Source: Mucilaginibacter sp. Bleaf8 (GTDB taxonomy: Bacteria > Bacteroidota > Bacteroidia > Sphingobacteriales > Sphingobacteriaceae). From it: 64,000 nucleotides of DNA. A program made the translations under genes and the position numbers. The notes under the pieces were generated by a model that made no database searches, was not told the DNA's origin, and saw only the letters and a list, made by a program, of their open reading frames with translations. The DNA lies in contig NZ_JAHBBK010000003.1 in assembly GCF_018390515.1 (NCBI RefSeq), forward strand, positions 558,001 through 622,000, in the 5' to 3' direction. Of the stretch, positions 44,661-53,659 are shown one piece after another (positions within the stretch are counted from its first letter, which is position 1; every line of letters starts with the position of its first letter).

Positions 44661-45689
44661 TCAGTTAGTTGCAGAGGCTTGCAGCAATTCCAGCTGCCAT
44701 GCAATGTGTTCATGCGTTATGGGGTATAATGCGCCGTTAGTAAGGGTTTGGTAAACGGCTTCAAATAAGTGGGTATAATTGCCCTGATGGACAGGTATCA
44801 GTTCTGTTTGCTTTTGATTATTAATATCCATAATGGTCAGGCGGCCTTCGCAGCCTTCGGGCTCCTGTCCGTAAGCGGCATCTGTTGGCAGCAGGCCATT
44901 ATCCAGCTGTGTTTCCTGTACATCGCAACGCGATTTGATATAGCTGCCCGCCGTGCCATGCACCACAAAGGATGGTAGCGGATCGGCCACCAGCAGGCTG
45001 GCGGTTACATAAACATTGAGCTGGTGCGGATAGCTCAGTTGATAACTGAAATAATCAGCAACTTCTGATGCGGGGCGGTGCGAAGCGGTTACTTTATGGT
45101 AAGCCAAAGGTCTGCCAAATAAGCTGATGATCTGATCCAGCAAGTGCGGGCCCAAATCATATACCAGGCCGTTTGCCTCATTCTTGCCGGTTTCTTTAAA
45201 TAGTTTAGCGCTCAAAACAGGGCGATAGCGGTCAAAGCGGAAATGCACCTCAATCAGGTTGCCCAGCCGGCCGCTCTCAATCACCTCTTTTACCGATAGG
45301 AAATCACTATCCCAGCGGCGGTTTTGATAAATAAACAGGTGGCGGTTTGCCTGACTGGCCAAATCCTGTAGTTCCCTAAACTGCGGTAAGGTTGCAGTTG
45401 CTGGTTTTTCAATCAATACATGCTTGCCGGCCAGCAGGGCTTGCCTGGCATGCGCATAGTGCAGGTTGTTGGGCGTATTTACAACCACTAAATCAATTTC
45501 GGCATCGTTCAAAAGCTCGTCGATGCTGTTGTAGCTAATGATATCCGGGTATTGCAGTGCCGCTTTCTTTTCATGCCGTTCGGTTACGGCCTTTAACTTA
45601 AAGCCAGGATGCGTACTTAAAAACGGACCATGAAAAACACGTCCCGACATGCCGTACGATAATAAACCGGTTACTACAGGTGATGACAT
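44661..45689 (-). CDS. Gfo/Idh/MocA-family NAD(P)-dependent oxidoreductase
   Basis: Sugar- or cyclitol-type dehydrogenase of 342 residues. It begins with the Rossmann pattern TGLLSYGMSGRVFHGPF and has the family marker EKPATATL around residue 95, with a C-terminal alpha/beta domain. Closest in pattern to YvaA/IolX-like members; substrate not predictable. Upstream of and coupled to the thioredoxin-like lipoprotein gene, an unusual pairing. Confidence 0.92.
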   Translation of the reverse strand: MSSPVVTGLLSYGMSGRVFHGPFLSTHPGFKLKAVTERHEKKAALQYPDIISYNSIDELLNDAEIDLVVVNTPNNLHYAHARQALLAGKHVLIEKPATATLPQFRELQDLASQANRHLFIYQNRRWDSDFLSVKEVIESGRLGNLIEVHFRFDRYRPVLSAKLFKETGKNEANGLVYDLGPHLLDQIISLFGRPLAYHKVTASHRPASEVADYFSYQLSYPHQLNVYVTASLLVADPLPSFVVHGTAGSYIKSRCDVQETQLDNGLLPTDAAYGQEPEGCEGRLTIMDINNQKQTELIPVHQGNYTHLFEAVYQTLTNGALYPITHEHIAWQLELLQASATN

Positions 45690-45757
45690 ATATACAATTA
45701 TAACAATTTACCACCGGGTACAATAACCGGCAAACGCAATTAAAACAGATTTTACAA

Positions 45758-45789
45758 AAAAAGGATCAGCCGTTGGGCCAATCCTTTTT
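45758..45789 (-). terminator. Terminator after the DUF4142 gene
   Basis: AAAAAGGAT / ATCCTTTTT (9 bp) extended by an inner GCC/GGC pair across a CA/CA internal loop. The A tract on the plus strand gives a T tail for the minus-strand transcript. Confidence 0.75.
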
Positions 45790-45812
45790 ATATAACGCTT
45801 TTTCAGCTATTC

Positions 45813-46403
45813 TTATTTCATGTTTTTCTGAAGCGCATCAATGTTTTCTTTGTGCATTTTAAGCACAGGCAAAGTTTTTGTAGCGAATGATTTTAATTCC
45901 GCATCCTTTGCATCGGTTGATGCTTTTTCGAACAATTTTACGTCTTTGTCGTGGTCAGTTACCATGGCATCAACATAACCTTTGTCAAACTCGGCGCCTG
46001 ATTTTTTGCTCAGGTCGTCCATTACTTTTTGCTGGTCTGCACCTACGGTAGTAGGCAGGGTGATGTTTTTGGTTTTTGCCAAATCCATCAGCTCAGTGTT
46101 TGCTTTAGTGTGATCTTTAATCATCATGGCAGCAAACTCTTTTACTTTAGGGTTGGTTGCTTTGGTTTCGGCCAGTTTAGCCAGCTCAACTTCGGCCATG
46201 CCGCCGTTAGCTGCCTCAACGGCAAATTTTGAATCGTCGCTATCAACACCTATGCCACCGGTTGCAGCAGCGTTGGTTGATGTATCTTTAGTATAGTTGG
46301 CGCTATCGGCGTTAGCCTTGCTATCGTTCGATGCACCGCTGTTACATGCCTGGAATGTTAATGCGGCAGAGGCAATCAGTACTCCGGAAAATAATTTTTT
46401 CAT
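45813..46403 (-). CDS. DUF4142 lipoprotein
   Basis: Exported lipoprotein of 196 residues. Lipobox FQAC with Cys20, then a low-complexity Ser/Asn/Asp/Ala linker to about residue 50, and the DUF4142 four-helix domain (KFAVEAANGGMAEVELAKLA, MIKDHTKANTELMDLA, YVDAMVTDHDKDVKLFE). Conserved histidines give it a ferritin-like look; the function of the family is not established to my knowledge. The start at 46403 is preferred to a longer frame. Confidence 0.93.
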   Translation of the reverse strand: MKKLFSGVLIASAALTFQACNSGASNDSKANADSANYTKDTSTNAAATGGIGVDSDDSKFAVEAANGGMAEVELAKLAETKATNPKVKEFAAMMIKDHTKANTELMDLAKTKNITLPTTVGADQQKVMDDLSKKSGAEFDKGYVDAMVTDHDKDVKLFEKASTDAKDAELKSFATKTLPVLKMHKENIDALQKNMK

Positions 46404-46517
46404 AGTAGTTGTTTCAATATGGTTTAAAATTGATAACAATGTAAGGCCCTTATGGTTTTGTTTTGGTGATAATGCGCTATTTAGATAGTAAATTTGTACT
46501 AAACTTAAACGTTTTAC

Positions 46518-46525
46518 TATTTTTG
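46518..46525 (+). promoter_or_regulatory. -7 promoter box of gcvH
   Basis: TATTTTTG, fitting the consensus, 21 bases before the gcvH ATG at 46547. Confidence 0.6.
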
Positions 46526-46546
46526 GGCACCAATAAAAAAGACGAT

Positions 46547-46927
46547 ATGAATTTTCCAGCCGAATTGAAATACACCAAAGATCACGAGTGGATCAGAGTT
46601 GAAGGTAACGAAGCCTACATTGGCATCACCGAGTTTGCACAGCGCGAACTGGGCGACATCGTGTACATCGATATCACCACTGTTGGTCAGGAAGTAAGCA
46701 AAGATGATGTGTTTGGCACTGTAGAAGCTGTTAAAACAGTTTCAGATTTGTTTATGCCGGTAACTGCTACCGTGCTGGAACTTAATCCGGCACTGGATAC
46801 CCAGCCAGAGCTGGTAAACACCGATCCGTATGGCGATGGCTGGATGGTAAAAGTGAGCCTGAATGACGCTGCCGGTGTTGAAGGCTTATTATCAGCGGCA
46901 GACTACCAATCCTTAGTAGGCGCTTAA
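46547..46927 (+). CDS. gcvH: Glycine cleavage system H protein
   Basis: Lipoyl-carrying shuttle of the glycine cleavage system. The 126-residue protein begins [15 protein letters not shown] and carries the lipoylated lysine in [10 protein letters not shown] near residue 64. The frame extends upstream to 46463, but the extra part crosses the promoter. Its stop codon overlaps the ATG of the VanZ-like gene by one base. The other glycine-cleavage genes are elsewhere. Confidence 0.96.
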   Translation: MNFPAELKYTKDHEWIRVEGNEAYIGITEFAQRELGDIVYIDITTVGQEVSKDDVFGTVEAVKTVSDLFMPVTATVLELNPALDTQPELVNTDPYGDGWMVKVSLNDAAGVEGLLSAADYQSLVGA

Positions 46928-47316
46928 TGAAATTATTTTTCAAATACCAAAAGCTCACATTATTGTGGGCTTTATTTGTTTTGGTGCTTTGCAACATGTC
47001 GTTAGGCGAGGTGGCCCAATCGCCCAGCTTTTTTCCTGGGTTTGATAAACTGGTGCATTGCGGCTTCTTTTTTGTGTTTACCACTTTGGCCTGCAATGGA
47101 ATTATCAGGCAGCGTGGAACTTTAAGCTACTGGAATGCGTTTAAGGTACTGATAATAGCTATAGCCTTCGGCGCTTTGATTGAAATTTTGCAATCGCTGA
47201 TTTTTACCTGGCGCAGCGGCGACTGGAACGATCTGTTTGCTGATACCGTAGGCGTATGTATGGCTATGTTTAGTGTATTGATAACGGTTTTAGCCATTAG
47301 AAATGAAAAAGCTTAA
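46927..47316 (+). CDS. VanZ-family membrane protein
   Basis: Integral membrane protein of 129 residues with four hydrophobic helices and the VanZ-like pattern FPGFDKLVHCGFFFVFTTL and later ALIEILQSLIFTWRSGDWNDLFADTVG. Homologues are common in Bacteroidota, often next to gcvH; a link with teicoplanin-type resistance is not implied. Starts on the last base of the gcvH stop codon, and its end overlaps the small lipoprotein gene by 14 bases. Confidence 0.92.
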   Translation: MKLFFKYQKLTLLWALFVLVLCNMSLGEVAQSPSFFPGFDKLVHCGFFFVFTTLACNGIIRQRGTLSYWNAFKVLIIAIAFGALIEILQSLIFTWRSGDWNDLFADTVGVCMAMFSVLITVLAIRNEKA

Positions 47317-47437
47317 GTTTTTGAGTGTGTTGTTGATGAGTGTAGCGCTATCCTCTTGCGGAATTTTTAAAAAAGATTGCCACTGTCCGCATTTTGGCCA
47401 AGTTAAAACGTATACGCCGGTGCAGGGCAGGGCCTGA
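47303..47437 (+). CDS. Small lipoprotein (44 aa), unknown function
   Basis: A short frame, ATG at 47303 to TGA at 47437, coding 44 residues with a full lipoprotein signal: KKLKFL, a hydrophobic core and the lipobox ALSSC (Cys19). The mature part is only 26 residues, GIFKKDCHCPHFGQV and a basic tail. Two more cysteines and a histidine in CHCPH could bind a metal or heme. It overlaps the vanZ end by 14 bases in another frame, suggesting translational coupling in gcvH-vanZ-lipoprotein. Confidence 0.7.
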   Translation: MKKLKFLSVLLMSVALSSCGIFKKDCHCPHFGQVKTYTPVQGRA

Positions 47438-47512
47438 TCATGCTTGGTCTGTTGCTTTAAGAAATGACAGAAAGGAAACATCTTCTTATTTGGATTTGTT
47501 TTAAATAAGCCC

Positions 47513-47520
47513 TATGTTTG
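47513..47520 (+). promoter_or_regulatory. -7 promoter box of feoAB
   Basis: TATGTTTG, matching TAnnTTTG, ten bases before the feoA ATG. No clear Fur box was recognised around it. Confidence 0.6.
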
Positions 47521-47530
47521 CTGTCTATAT

Positions 47531-47749
47531 ATGAAGAAGCTCTCGCAACTGGAAATAGGTAAAAAAGCAATCATTAAAGAGTTTACCGATCTGGAAATGT
47601 CGGTAAAGTTGATGGAAATGGGCTGCCTTCCTGGTGAAGAAATCCGGGTTGAGCGTGTTGCCCCGCTTGGTGATCCTATTGCTGTAAATGTGTCTGGCTA
47701 CATGCTGAGCCTACGCAAGCAAGAGGCTTCTACCATTATTTTACAGTAA
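47531..47749 (+). CDS. feoA: Ferrous iron transport protein A
   Basis: Small SH3-like cytoplasmic protein of 72 residues that assists FeoB. Pattern SQLEIGKKAIIKEFTDLEMSVKLMEMGCLPGEEI and the C-terminal RKQEASTIIL are typical. feoB follows eight bases later. No FeoC gene is present. Confidence 0.92.
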   Translation: MKKLSQLEIGKKAIIKEFTDLEMSVKLMEMGCLPGEEIRVERVAPLGDPIAVNVSGYMLSLRKQEASTIILQ

Positions 47750-47757
47750 TTTGAACG

Positions 47758-49872
47758 TTGAAGGCTGAGATCAGAGTTGCGCTTGTAGGGAACCCCAACA
47801 CCGGTAAATCCACACTATTTAACCTGCTAACCGGTTTAAATCAAAAGATAGGAAACTTTCCGGGAGTTACGGTTGATAAAAAGACCGGCTACTGCAACCT
47901 GCCCGATAATCGCCGGGCGCAAATTATTGACCTGCCGGGTACTTACAGCCTGTACCCCAAAAGCCGCGACGAGTCTATCGTTTTCTCCGTACTGGCCGAT
48001 CGTGACAGCGAATTGAATCCCGATCTTATTGTTGTTATACTGGATGCTTCGAACCTGAAGCGTAATTTGCTTTTATATACGCAGGTGGCCGATTTGAAAA
48101 TACCGGTTATTGTTGCCCTTAACATGATGGATGTGGCCAACAAAGAAGGCATCACCATTGATGTAAATGGCTTATCTAAAAAACTGGGTGTACCGGTTAT
48201 GCCAATTTCGGCCCGCCGTAACGAAGGTATTGATGAGCTGAAAAAACAAATATCCTACGCCAATCAATTTGCCCTGCAACAGGATACTATCGACATTAAA
48301 GCCCTCGCGCCGCAATTGATTGACAGTATTGGCGAGGAAATGCAGGTGGACAATCCTTATTATGCGCTGCAACTGGCTCATCAGCACGAAACACTGAAGT
48401 TTTTGTCGCCCGATGAGAGTAGCCGTATCGAAGAACTGGAACTGCAGCACAGTTTCCACTCCCAAAAGGCGCAGGCTACCGAAACTATTGCCCGTTACAA
48501 TTACATCAACGATTTGCTGTATGATACCGTTACCAAAAAGGCAACGGCTCATGAAGAGAATACCAGCAACCGGATCGATAAAGTTTTAACCCACCGGGTG
48601 TTTGGCTTTGTTATATTTTTTGCCATCCTGCTGTTTATGTTCCAGGCCATATTTTCGTGGTCGGAATACCCGATGGCGCTGATTGAGCAGCTCTTTATCT
48701 GGGCGCAGGAGGGGGTGCACAAATTGCTGCCGGCTGGCCCGCTTACTGATTTACTGGCCGATGGCGTTATTGCCGGGTTGAGCGGTGTACTGGTATTTAT
48801 ACCGCAGATTGCCATTTTGTTTGCCTTTATATCCATACTGGAAGACACCGGCTACATGGCCCGTGTTACCTTTATGATGGATAAGATAATGCGTAAGGTG
48901 GGGCTAAACGGCAAATCGGTGGTGCCATTAATAGGTGGTTTTGCTTGTGCCGTGCCATCCATCATGAGTACCCGTACCATCGAAAACTGGAAAGACCGAA
49001 TGATAACCATCATGGTTACGCCGCTTATTACCTGCTCGGCCCGTTTACCGGTTTATACCTTATTGATTGCCCTGGTGGTGCCTAACCGTAATGTATGGTG
49101 GGTATTTAACCTGCAGGGGCTGGCCCTAACGGCTATGTATCTGCTTAGCTTGGTATCAGCCATTGTGGTAGCCTGGGTAATGAAACACATTTTAAAGGCG
49201 CGCGAACGTGGTTACTTCATTATGGAGCTGCCCGTGTACCGCATGCCACGGTGGAACAACGTACTGTTAACCATGTTTGACCGGGCCAAGACTTTCGTGC
49301 TCGAAGCCGGTAAGGTTATCATCGCTGTTTCGGTTATTTTATGGGTACTGGCATCTTACGGGCCGGGCGATCGCTTTAACCAGATCGAAAAAAAATATAA
49401 CCAACCGCAATACGGGCAAAAAATGAAGCCCAGTGAAATCGAGCACGCCATTGCTTCCGAAAAGCTGGAAAGCTCCTACGCAGGCTACCTGGGTCATGCT
49501 ATAGAACCCGCTATCCGCCCGCTGGGCTTTGATTGGAAAATAGGTATTGCGCTGGTTACCTCGTTTGCCGCCCGCGAAGTATTTGTGGGTACTATGGCTA
49601 CCATTTACAGTGTAGACGGTAACGCTGATGAGATACAAACGGTGAAAGAAAAGATGGGCAACGCCCGAAATGCCAATACCGGACAGCCTGCATTTACATT
49701 GGCTGTGGCGCTATCTTTAATGATGTTTTATGCGTTTGCCATGCAGTGCGCCAGTACCGTGGCCGTGGTATACCGCGAAACCAAAGATTGGCGCTGGCCT
49801 TTTGTGCAGTTTGTTTACATGACGGTTTTGGCTTACCTGGCCAGCTTTATTACCTACCAACTACTGAAATAA
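47758..49872 (+). CDS. feoB: Ferrous iron transporter FeoB
   Basis: Inner-membrane Fe2+ uptake GTPase of 704 residues. The G-protein domain has G1 GNPNTGKS (residues 11-18), G3 DLPGTYS, and G4-like NMMD; the helical GDI domain follows, then the membrane domain with two Gate motifs (around GGFACAVPSIMSTRT and ATSFAAREVFVGT-like segments). Only a TTG start at 47758 is possible because a stop codon precedes it in frame by two codons. It is coupled to feoA with eight bases between. Confidence 0.95.
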   Translation: MKAEIRVALVGNPNTGKSTLFNLLTGLNQKIGNFPGVTVDKKTGYCNLPDNRRAQIIDLPGTYSLYPKSRDESIVFSVLADRDSELNPDLIVVILDASNLKRNLLLYTQVADLKIPVIVALNMMDVANKEGITIDVNGLSKKLGVPVMPISARRNEGIDELKKQISYANQFALQQDTIDIKALAPQLIDSIGEEMQVDNPYYALQLAHQHETLKFLSPDESSRIEELELQHSFHSQKAQATETIARYNYINDLLYDTVTKKATAHEENTSNRIDKVLTHRVFGFVIFFAILLFMFQAIFSWSEYPMALIEQLFIWAQEGVHKLLPAGPLTDLLADGVIAGLSGVLVFIPQIAILFAFISILEDTGYMARVTFMMDKIMRKVGLNGKSVVPLIGGFACAVPSIMSTRTIENWKDRMITIMVTPLITCSARLPVYTLLIALVVPNRNVWWVFNLQGLALTAMYLLSLVSAIVVAWVMKHILKARERGYFIMELPVYRMPRWNNVLLTMFDRAKTFVLEAGKVIIAVSVILWVLASYGPGDRFNQIEKKYNQPQYGQKMKPSEIEHAIASEKLESSYAGYLGHAIEPAIRPLGFDWKIGIALVTSFAAREVFVGTMATIYSVDGNADEIQTVKEKMGNARNANTGQPAFTLAVALSLMMFYAFAMQCASTVAVVYRETKDWRWPFVQFVYMTVLAYLASFITYQLLK

Positions 49873-49886
49873 ACAAGCCTGCTGCT

Positions 49887-49894
49887 TATATTTG
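49887..49894 (+). promoter_or_regulatory. -7 promoter box of the SprT-like gene
   Basis: TATATTTG, perfect, 14 bases before the GTG start at 49909, only 14 bases after the feoB stop. Confidence 0.55.
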
Positions 49895-49908
49895 TGCTGA
49901 GGTAATTT

Positions 49909-50523
49909 GTGGATAAAGTAAAAGTTTTAGAGAAGTACCTGCCCGCCGAGGCCGCACCCCTGATTGGCCGCTGGATAGATCATTTCAAATGCGAATTCAA
50001 AATATCGCGTAGCCGCAACAGCAAGTTTGGCGACTATCGCCCGCCGTTTGCTGGCAAGGGGCACCGCATATCCGTTAATCACAACTTAAACCCATATGCG
50101 TTTCTGGTAACCACCGTGCATGAGTTTGCACACTTATACACCTGGAACCAGCACCAGCAAAAGGTAAAACCGCATGGTACCGAATGGAAAGATAATTTCA
50201 AAAAGATGATGCAGCCGTTTTTTGAGAAGCAGGTTTTTCCGCCCGATATTACCAGCGCTATTGTTAATTACCTGAATAATCCGGCTGCCTCCAGTTGCTC
50301 GGATCTAAACCTATATCGCTCGCTTCGCCGCTATGATCCTGTATCGACTACGGCAACTACGGTTGAAAAGCTGCCGTCCAAAGCGGTATTTAAAATTAAG
50401 GACGGGCGTGTATTCCGTAAAGAAGAGCAGCTGCGCAAACGCTTTAAATGTATCGAAATAAGCACCCGCCGGGTTTATCTCTTCAGCCCCGTAGCCGAGG
50501 TGGAGCTAATAGAGGTTCAGTAA
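49909..50523 (+). CDS. SprT-like zinc metalloprotease-fold protein
   Basis: Predicted zinc-dependent protease-like protein of 204 residues, family of SprT/Spartan, cytoplasmic. The HExxH motif is HEFAH at 71-75 and the third ligand is probably His89 in KPHGTEW. No C-terminal Zn-ribbon or CxxC cluster is visible, unlike many SprT proteins. GTG start at 49909 is supported by the promoter. The substrate (DNA-protein crosslinks in eukaryotes) is unknown here. Confidence 0.87.
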   Translation: MDKVKVLEKYLPAEAAPLIGRWIDHFKCEFKISRSRNSKFGDYRPPFAGKGHRISVNHNLNPYAFLVTTVHEFAHLYTWNQHQQKVKPHGTEWKDNFKKMMQPFFEKQVFPPDITSAIVNYLNNPAASSCSDLNLYRSLRRYDPVSTTATTVEKLPSKAVFKIKDGRVFRKEEQLRKRFKCIEISTRRVYLFSPVAEVELIEVQ

Positions 50524-50530
50524 CTTAAAA

Positions 50531-50567
50531 AGCCCTCCCCGGAAGGGGGAGGGTTGGCATGGGCTGC
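50531..50567. repeat. GC-rich palindrome, copy 3 (CCCTCCCC family)
   Basis: CCCTCCCC-ggaa-GGGG(g)AGGG with one bulged G, followed by GTTGG similar to the copy at 1703. It lies between two convergent genes and could act as their terminator. Confidence 0.75.
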
Positions 50568-50569
50568 CT

Positions 50570-52987
50570 TTATTTCAACGTTTCTTCAAACAGCTTAAAT
50601 ATTCGTTTATACTCATCCGTCCAGCTGCTGGGCTGTACAAAGCCGTGGTCTTCTACCGGGTACGATGCAAGTTCCCAGTTTTCTTTATGCAGTTCAATCA
50701 GCTTTTGGGTAAGCCGGATGATGTCCTGGTAGTTTACGTTCACATCTACCATGCCGTGGCACATCAGCAACCGGCCTTTTAAGCCGTTTGCAAAATTAAT
50801 GGGCGAACTTTGCTGATAAGCTTTCTCATCATTAAAAGGTTCGTTGAGGATGTTGGCGGTATAGCCATGATTGTAATGTGCCCAATCGGTCACCGAGCGC
50901 AGTGCCGCGCCCGATGCAAATACATCAGGTTGGGTAAACAGGCCCATCAGCGTCATAAAACCGCCGTATGAGCCGCCGTACATGCCAACATGCTGCGGGT
51001 TAACACCATATTTTTCAACCAAAAACTTTACGCCGTCTACCTGATCGTCCAGATCCTTGCCACCCATATGGCGGTAAATGCCGGTACGCCAGTTGCGGCC
51101 ATAGCCTGCACTGCCAGTATAGTCAATATCAATTACGGTATAACCGTTATCGGCCAGCATGTTGTTAAACATAAACTCGCGGAAATAGGAGCTCCACCAG
51201 TAATGCACGTTTTGCAGGTAACCGGCACCATGCACAAATACCACGGACGGGTGGGTAGCTGCTGGCGTTTTGGGTGCATATACGCGCGCATACACCGTGC
51301 TGCCATAGCGGTTTTTAAAGGTTACCATCTCCGGTTCGCGCCAAGGGTACGAGTTAAATTCGGCAGTGGTTGAAGTGGTAATCTTTTTAGCCTTTGCCCC
51401 CGGCTTATTGGGCTGTAAATACAGCTCCCAGGGTTTGTTGGCGTAAGAATAGCGTATAGCCAGCCATTTTTCATCGGGTGATAGCTCCACCTCGTTGCCG
51501 CCTTTCAGGCTGGTTAGCTTTACGGGCTGACCGCCGTTTACTGGCAGGCTGTAAAAATGCGATATGCCCGGATGCTCCATGTTGCCGGTAAAGTAAAAGG
51601 TCTTTTTATCGTTGGATAGCTGCAGGCCGCTCACTTCCCAATTACCGCGGGTAAGCTGCTTTTTAATGCCTGTATTTACATCAACCACATAAAGGTGCGA
51701 GTAGCCGGTAGCTTCGCTCTGATAGTAGAAGTGCGTGTTATCTACCCAGCCAACGCTACCGCCTGAATAGCTGCCGCCTATGCCAGGGCCGGCAATCCAA
51801 GCCTCGTCGCGCTGGCGATCCAGCAGGGTAAGCTGCCCGGTTAAGGGGTTCAGCTTCATAATCCAGCGGTCTTTATTATCCTGAGCGTTTACTACCACAA
51901 CAGCCTGTTTGCCATCTTCGCTCCAGTAAGGACCCTGCACAATCACCTTGCGGTCTTCGTTCAGTTTGGTGCGGCTTTCCTGTGCTGCGGGGTAATCTTT
52001 CAGGTAGTCGGGCTGGTCTTTAATGCCCGGTATTTCTTTGGTGGATAGGGCATAAACCGTATCGAGTTGCCTGTCGAACACGTACGATTTGGACGAGGGC
52101 TGTGGGCTGCCCACCTTGGTGCGGTTCGGGATATCCTCGGTATAGCCCGATGCGGTTACATAGCTTGGCACTTGCGTGATTTTCGCTCCTTCGGCCATCG
52201 TAATCAGCCGATAAGTAACATACCGGCCATCGGGGCTCAACTGCACATAGCTTACCGACTGGTCGCCCACCGGTATTTCCTTCAATCGCTTAGGCTGCAG
52301 CGCACGGCGCTCAGATGCTGCAAATTGCTCGTCTTTTTCTTTCTGCCTGATTACCTCAAACAGCTCCGTTTGCTCTTTGCGCAACCATTGCTCCTGCGGG
52401 TCTCCCGAATTCAAGATTGCAGACTGCCCTCTGGCGCCGCTCTGTCGGTTGCCCCGCCCTGCAGATGGGAAAGACATACTGGCGGATAGGTGCGTAAAAT
52501 TAGTAAGCTGCTGCAGTTCGCCGCCGTTCAGCTTAATACTGTACAGATTTTCGCTACGCATAAAAACAATGCGTGTTTCATCGCCATTAAAGGCGGGGTT
52601 GCTTTCCCGATCGGCGGTGTTGGTAAGCTGTATAACTTTACCTGCTTTAATATCGGAAAGGAACAGGTCGCCGTTCTGTTCAAATAGTTTCAATGAGTGT
52701 TTTTTATTCCAAACGCCATTGCCGGTTAAAGCCTTACGCTCCTGTAAAGTTATTTTTTGCGGTTGTGTGTTGCCGGTGGTTATACCGTATAGGCTGCTGC
52801 GTTCTGCTTTGTCGGGGTTCCAGGTAAAATATATCTTCTTGCTGTCATCACTCCAGCTAATGTTATCGGGCGAGGTCCCCATCCATTTTGGGTCGCTCAT
52901 TATTTTTTCAATGGTTAGCTTTTCGAGCTTTTGCGCCTGGGTGCTTAGGCTGGCTGTAATCAAAAACAGGGTAAAGATTTTCTTCAT
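50570..52987 (-). CDS. S9-family prolyl oligopeptidase (DPP-like)
   Basis: Exported serine peptidase of 805 residues. A signal peptide (IFTLFLITASLSTQAQ) leads to a beta-propeller (about 40-520) and a C-terminal alpha/beta-hydrolase domain. The nucleophile is Ser673 in GGSYGGF; the acid Asp is in MVDVNVNY and His in DHGFVQP near the end. It probably removes dipeptides or cuts after proline in the periplasm. The gene is isolated, with a GC-rich palindrome after it. Confidence 0.94.
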   Translation of the reverse strand: MKKIFTLFLITASLSTQAQKLEKLTIEKIMSDPKWMGTSPDNISWSDDSKKIYFTWNPDKAERSSLYGITTGNTQPQKITLQERKALTGNGVWNKKHSLKLFEQNGDLFLSDIKAGKVIQLTNTADRESNPAFNGDETRIVFMRSENLYSIKLNGGELQQLTNFTHLSASMSFPSAGRGNRQSGARGQSAILNSGDPQEQWLRKEQTELFEVIRQKEKDEQFAASERRALQPKRLKEIPVGDQSVSYVQLSPDGRYVTYRLITMAEGAKITQVPSYVTASGYTEDIPNRTKVGSPQPSSKSYVFDRQLDTVYALSTKEIPGIKDQPDYLKDYPAAQESRTKLNEDRKVIVQGPYWSEDGKQAVVVVNAQDNKDRWIMKLNPLTGQLTLLDRQRDEAWIAGPGIGGSYSGGSVGWVDNTHFYYQSEATGYSHLYVVDVNTGIKKQLTRGNWEVSGLQLSNDKKTFYFTGNMEHPGISHFYSLPVNGGQPVKLTSLKGGNEVELSPDEKWLAIRYSYANKPWELYLQPNKPGAKAKKITTSTTAEFNSYPWREPEMVTFKNRYGSTVYARVYAPKTPAATHPSVVFVHGAGYLQNVHYWWSSYFREFMFNNMLADNGYTVIDIDYTGSAGYGRNWRTGIYRHMGGKDLDDQVDGVKFLVEKYGVNPQHVGMYGGSYGGFMTLMGLFTQPDVFASGAALRSVTDWAHYNHGYTANILNEPFNDEKAYQQSSPINFANGLKGRLLMCHGMVDVNVNYQDIIRLTQKLIELHKENWELASYPVEDHGFVQPSSWTDEYKRIFKLFEETLK

Positions 52988-53079
52988 ATTTTGTACCGAT
53001 GGGTAAGCGCCTTAAAGATAGTTGCATTTTTATAAGTAGCTAACATTCGCTTACTTTGATAAACCAATTGTTACACAAC

Positions 53080-53592
53080 ATGCAAATTGCCGGTGATGGA
53101 TTTGTACTACGGGAGTGGTATCTGGAAGATGCTATATCCTTGCAGCAACAGGCCAATAACCCTAATGTGGCCGCCTGCCTGCTCGACAGGTTTCCCCATC
53201 CTTATACCTTAAGTGATGCAGTAGGCTGGCTCAACACCAAAATAAAGCAAAACCCTATGGTAAACTTTGCTATTGATGTGGATGGTAGCGCGGTTGGCGG
53301 CATTGGTTTGGAAATGCGGCAGGACGTTTACCGCAAAACGCCATTGCTGGGTTACTGGCTGGGCGAAGATTACTGGAGCCGTGGCATTATGCCTAAAGCT
53401 ATCAGGTTGATTACAGAGTATGCTTTTGCGCAGTTGGATATCATTTGTATACAAGCCTGTATTCTGAGTAAAAATCCAAGATCTATGCGGGTGCTCGAAA
53501 AGGCCGGCTACCAAAAGCAAGGCATTCTGCAACGTTCGGTAATTAAGCACGAGCAGATTTATGATGAGCATGTATATGCCACATTTAAGTAA
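53080..53592 (+). CDS. GNAT-family N-acetyltransferase (RimJ/RimL-like)
   Basis: Acetyl-CoA-dependent acetyltransferase of 170 residues. The pattern LREWYLEDAISLQQQANN at the start, LLGYWLGEDYWSRGIMPKAI with the acetyl-CoA-binding loop, and NPRSMRVLEKAGYQKQG fit RimJ/RimL enzymes acting on protein N-termini or small molecules. The ATG at 53080 is preferred over a TTG at 53056, which sits in a promoter-like TACTTTG. Confidence 0.9.
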   Translation: MQIAGDGFVLREWYLEDAISLQQQANNPNVAACLLDRFPHPYTLSDAVGWLNTKIKQNPMVNFAIDVDGSAVGGIGLEMRQDVYRKTPLLGYWLGEDYWSRGIMPKAIRLITEYAFAQLDIICIQACILSKNPRSMRVLEKAGYQKQGILQRSVIKHEQIYDEHVYATFK

Positions 53593-53642
53593 AGCCTGCG
53601 GCTTTTATCTGTAAAAGGTATGTACTTGCTATATGAATAGGC

Positions 53643-53650
53643 TACCTTTG
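53643..53650 (+). promoter_or_regulatory. -7 promoter box of the HAD phosphatase gene
   Basis: TACCTTTG, perfect, nine bases before the ATG at 53660. A start at 53633 lies upstream of it and is therefore unlikely. Confidence 0.65.
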
Positions 53651-53659
53651 CGCCACAAT

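Noticed and set aside
48172..48552. Minus-strand 126-residue frame inside feoB
   Set aside because: Shadow of the FeoB GTPase/linker region, no promoter.
52377..53006. Plus-strand frame of 209 residues opposite the S9 peptidase start
   Set aside because: Cys/Leu/Ser-rich shadow of a well-supported gene, with no start signal.
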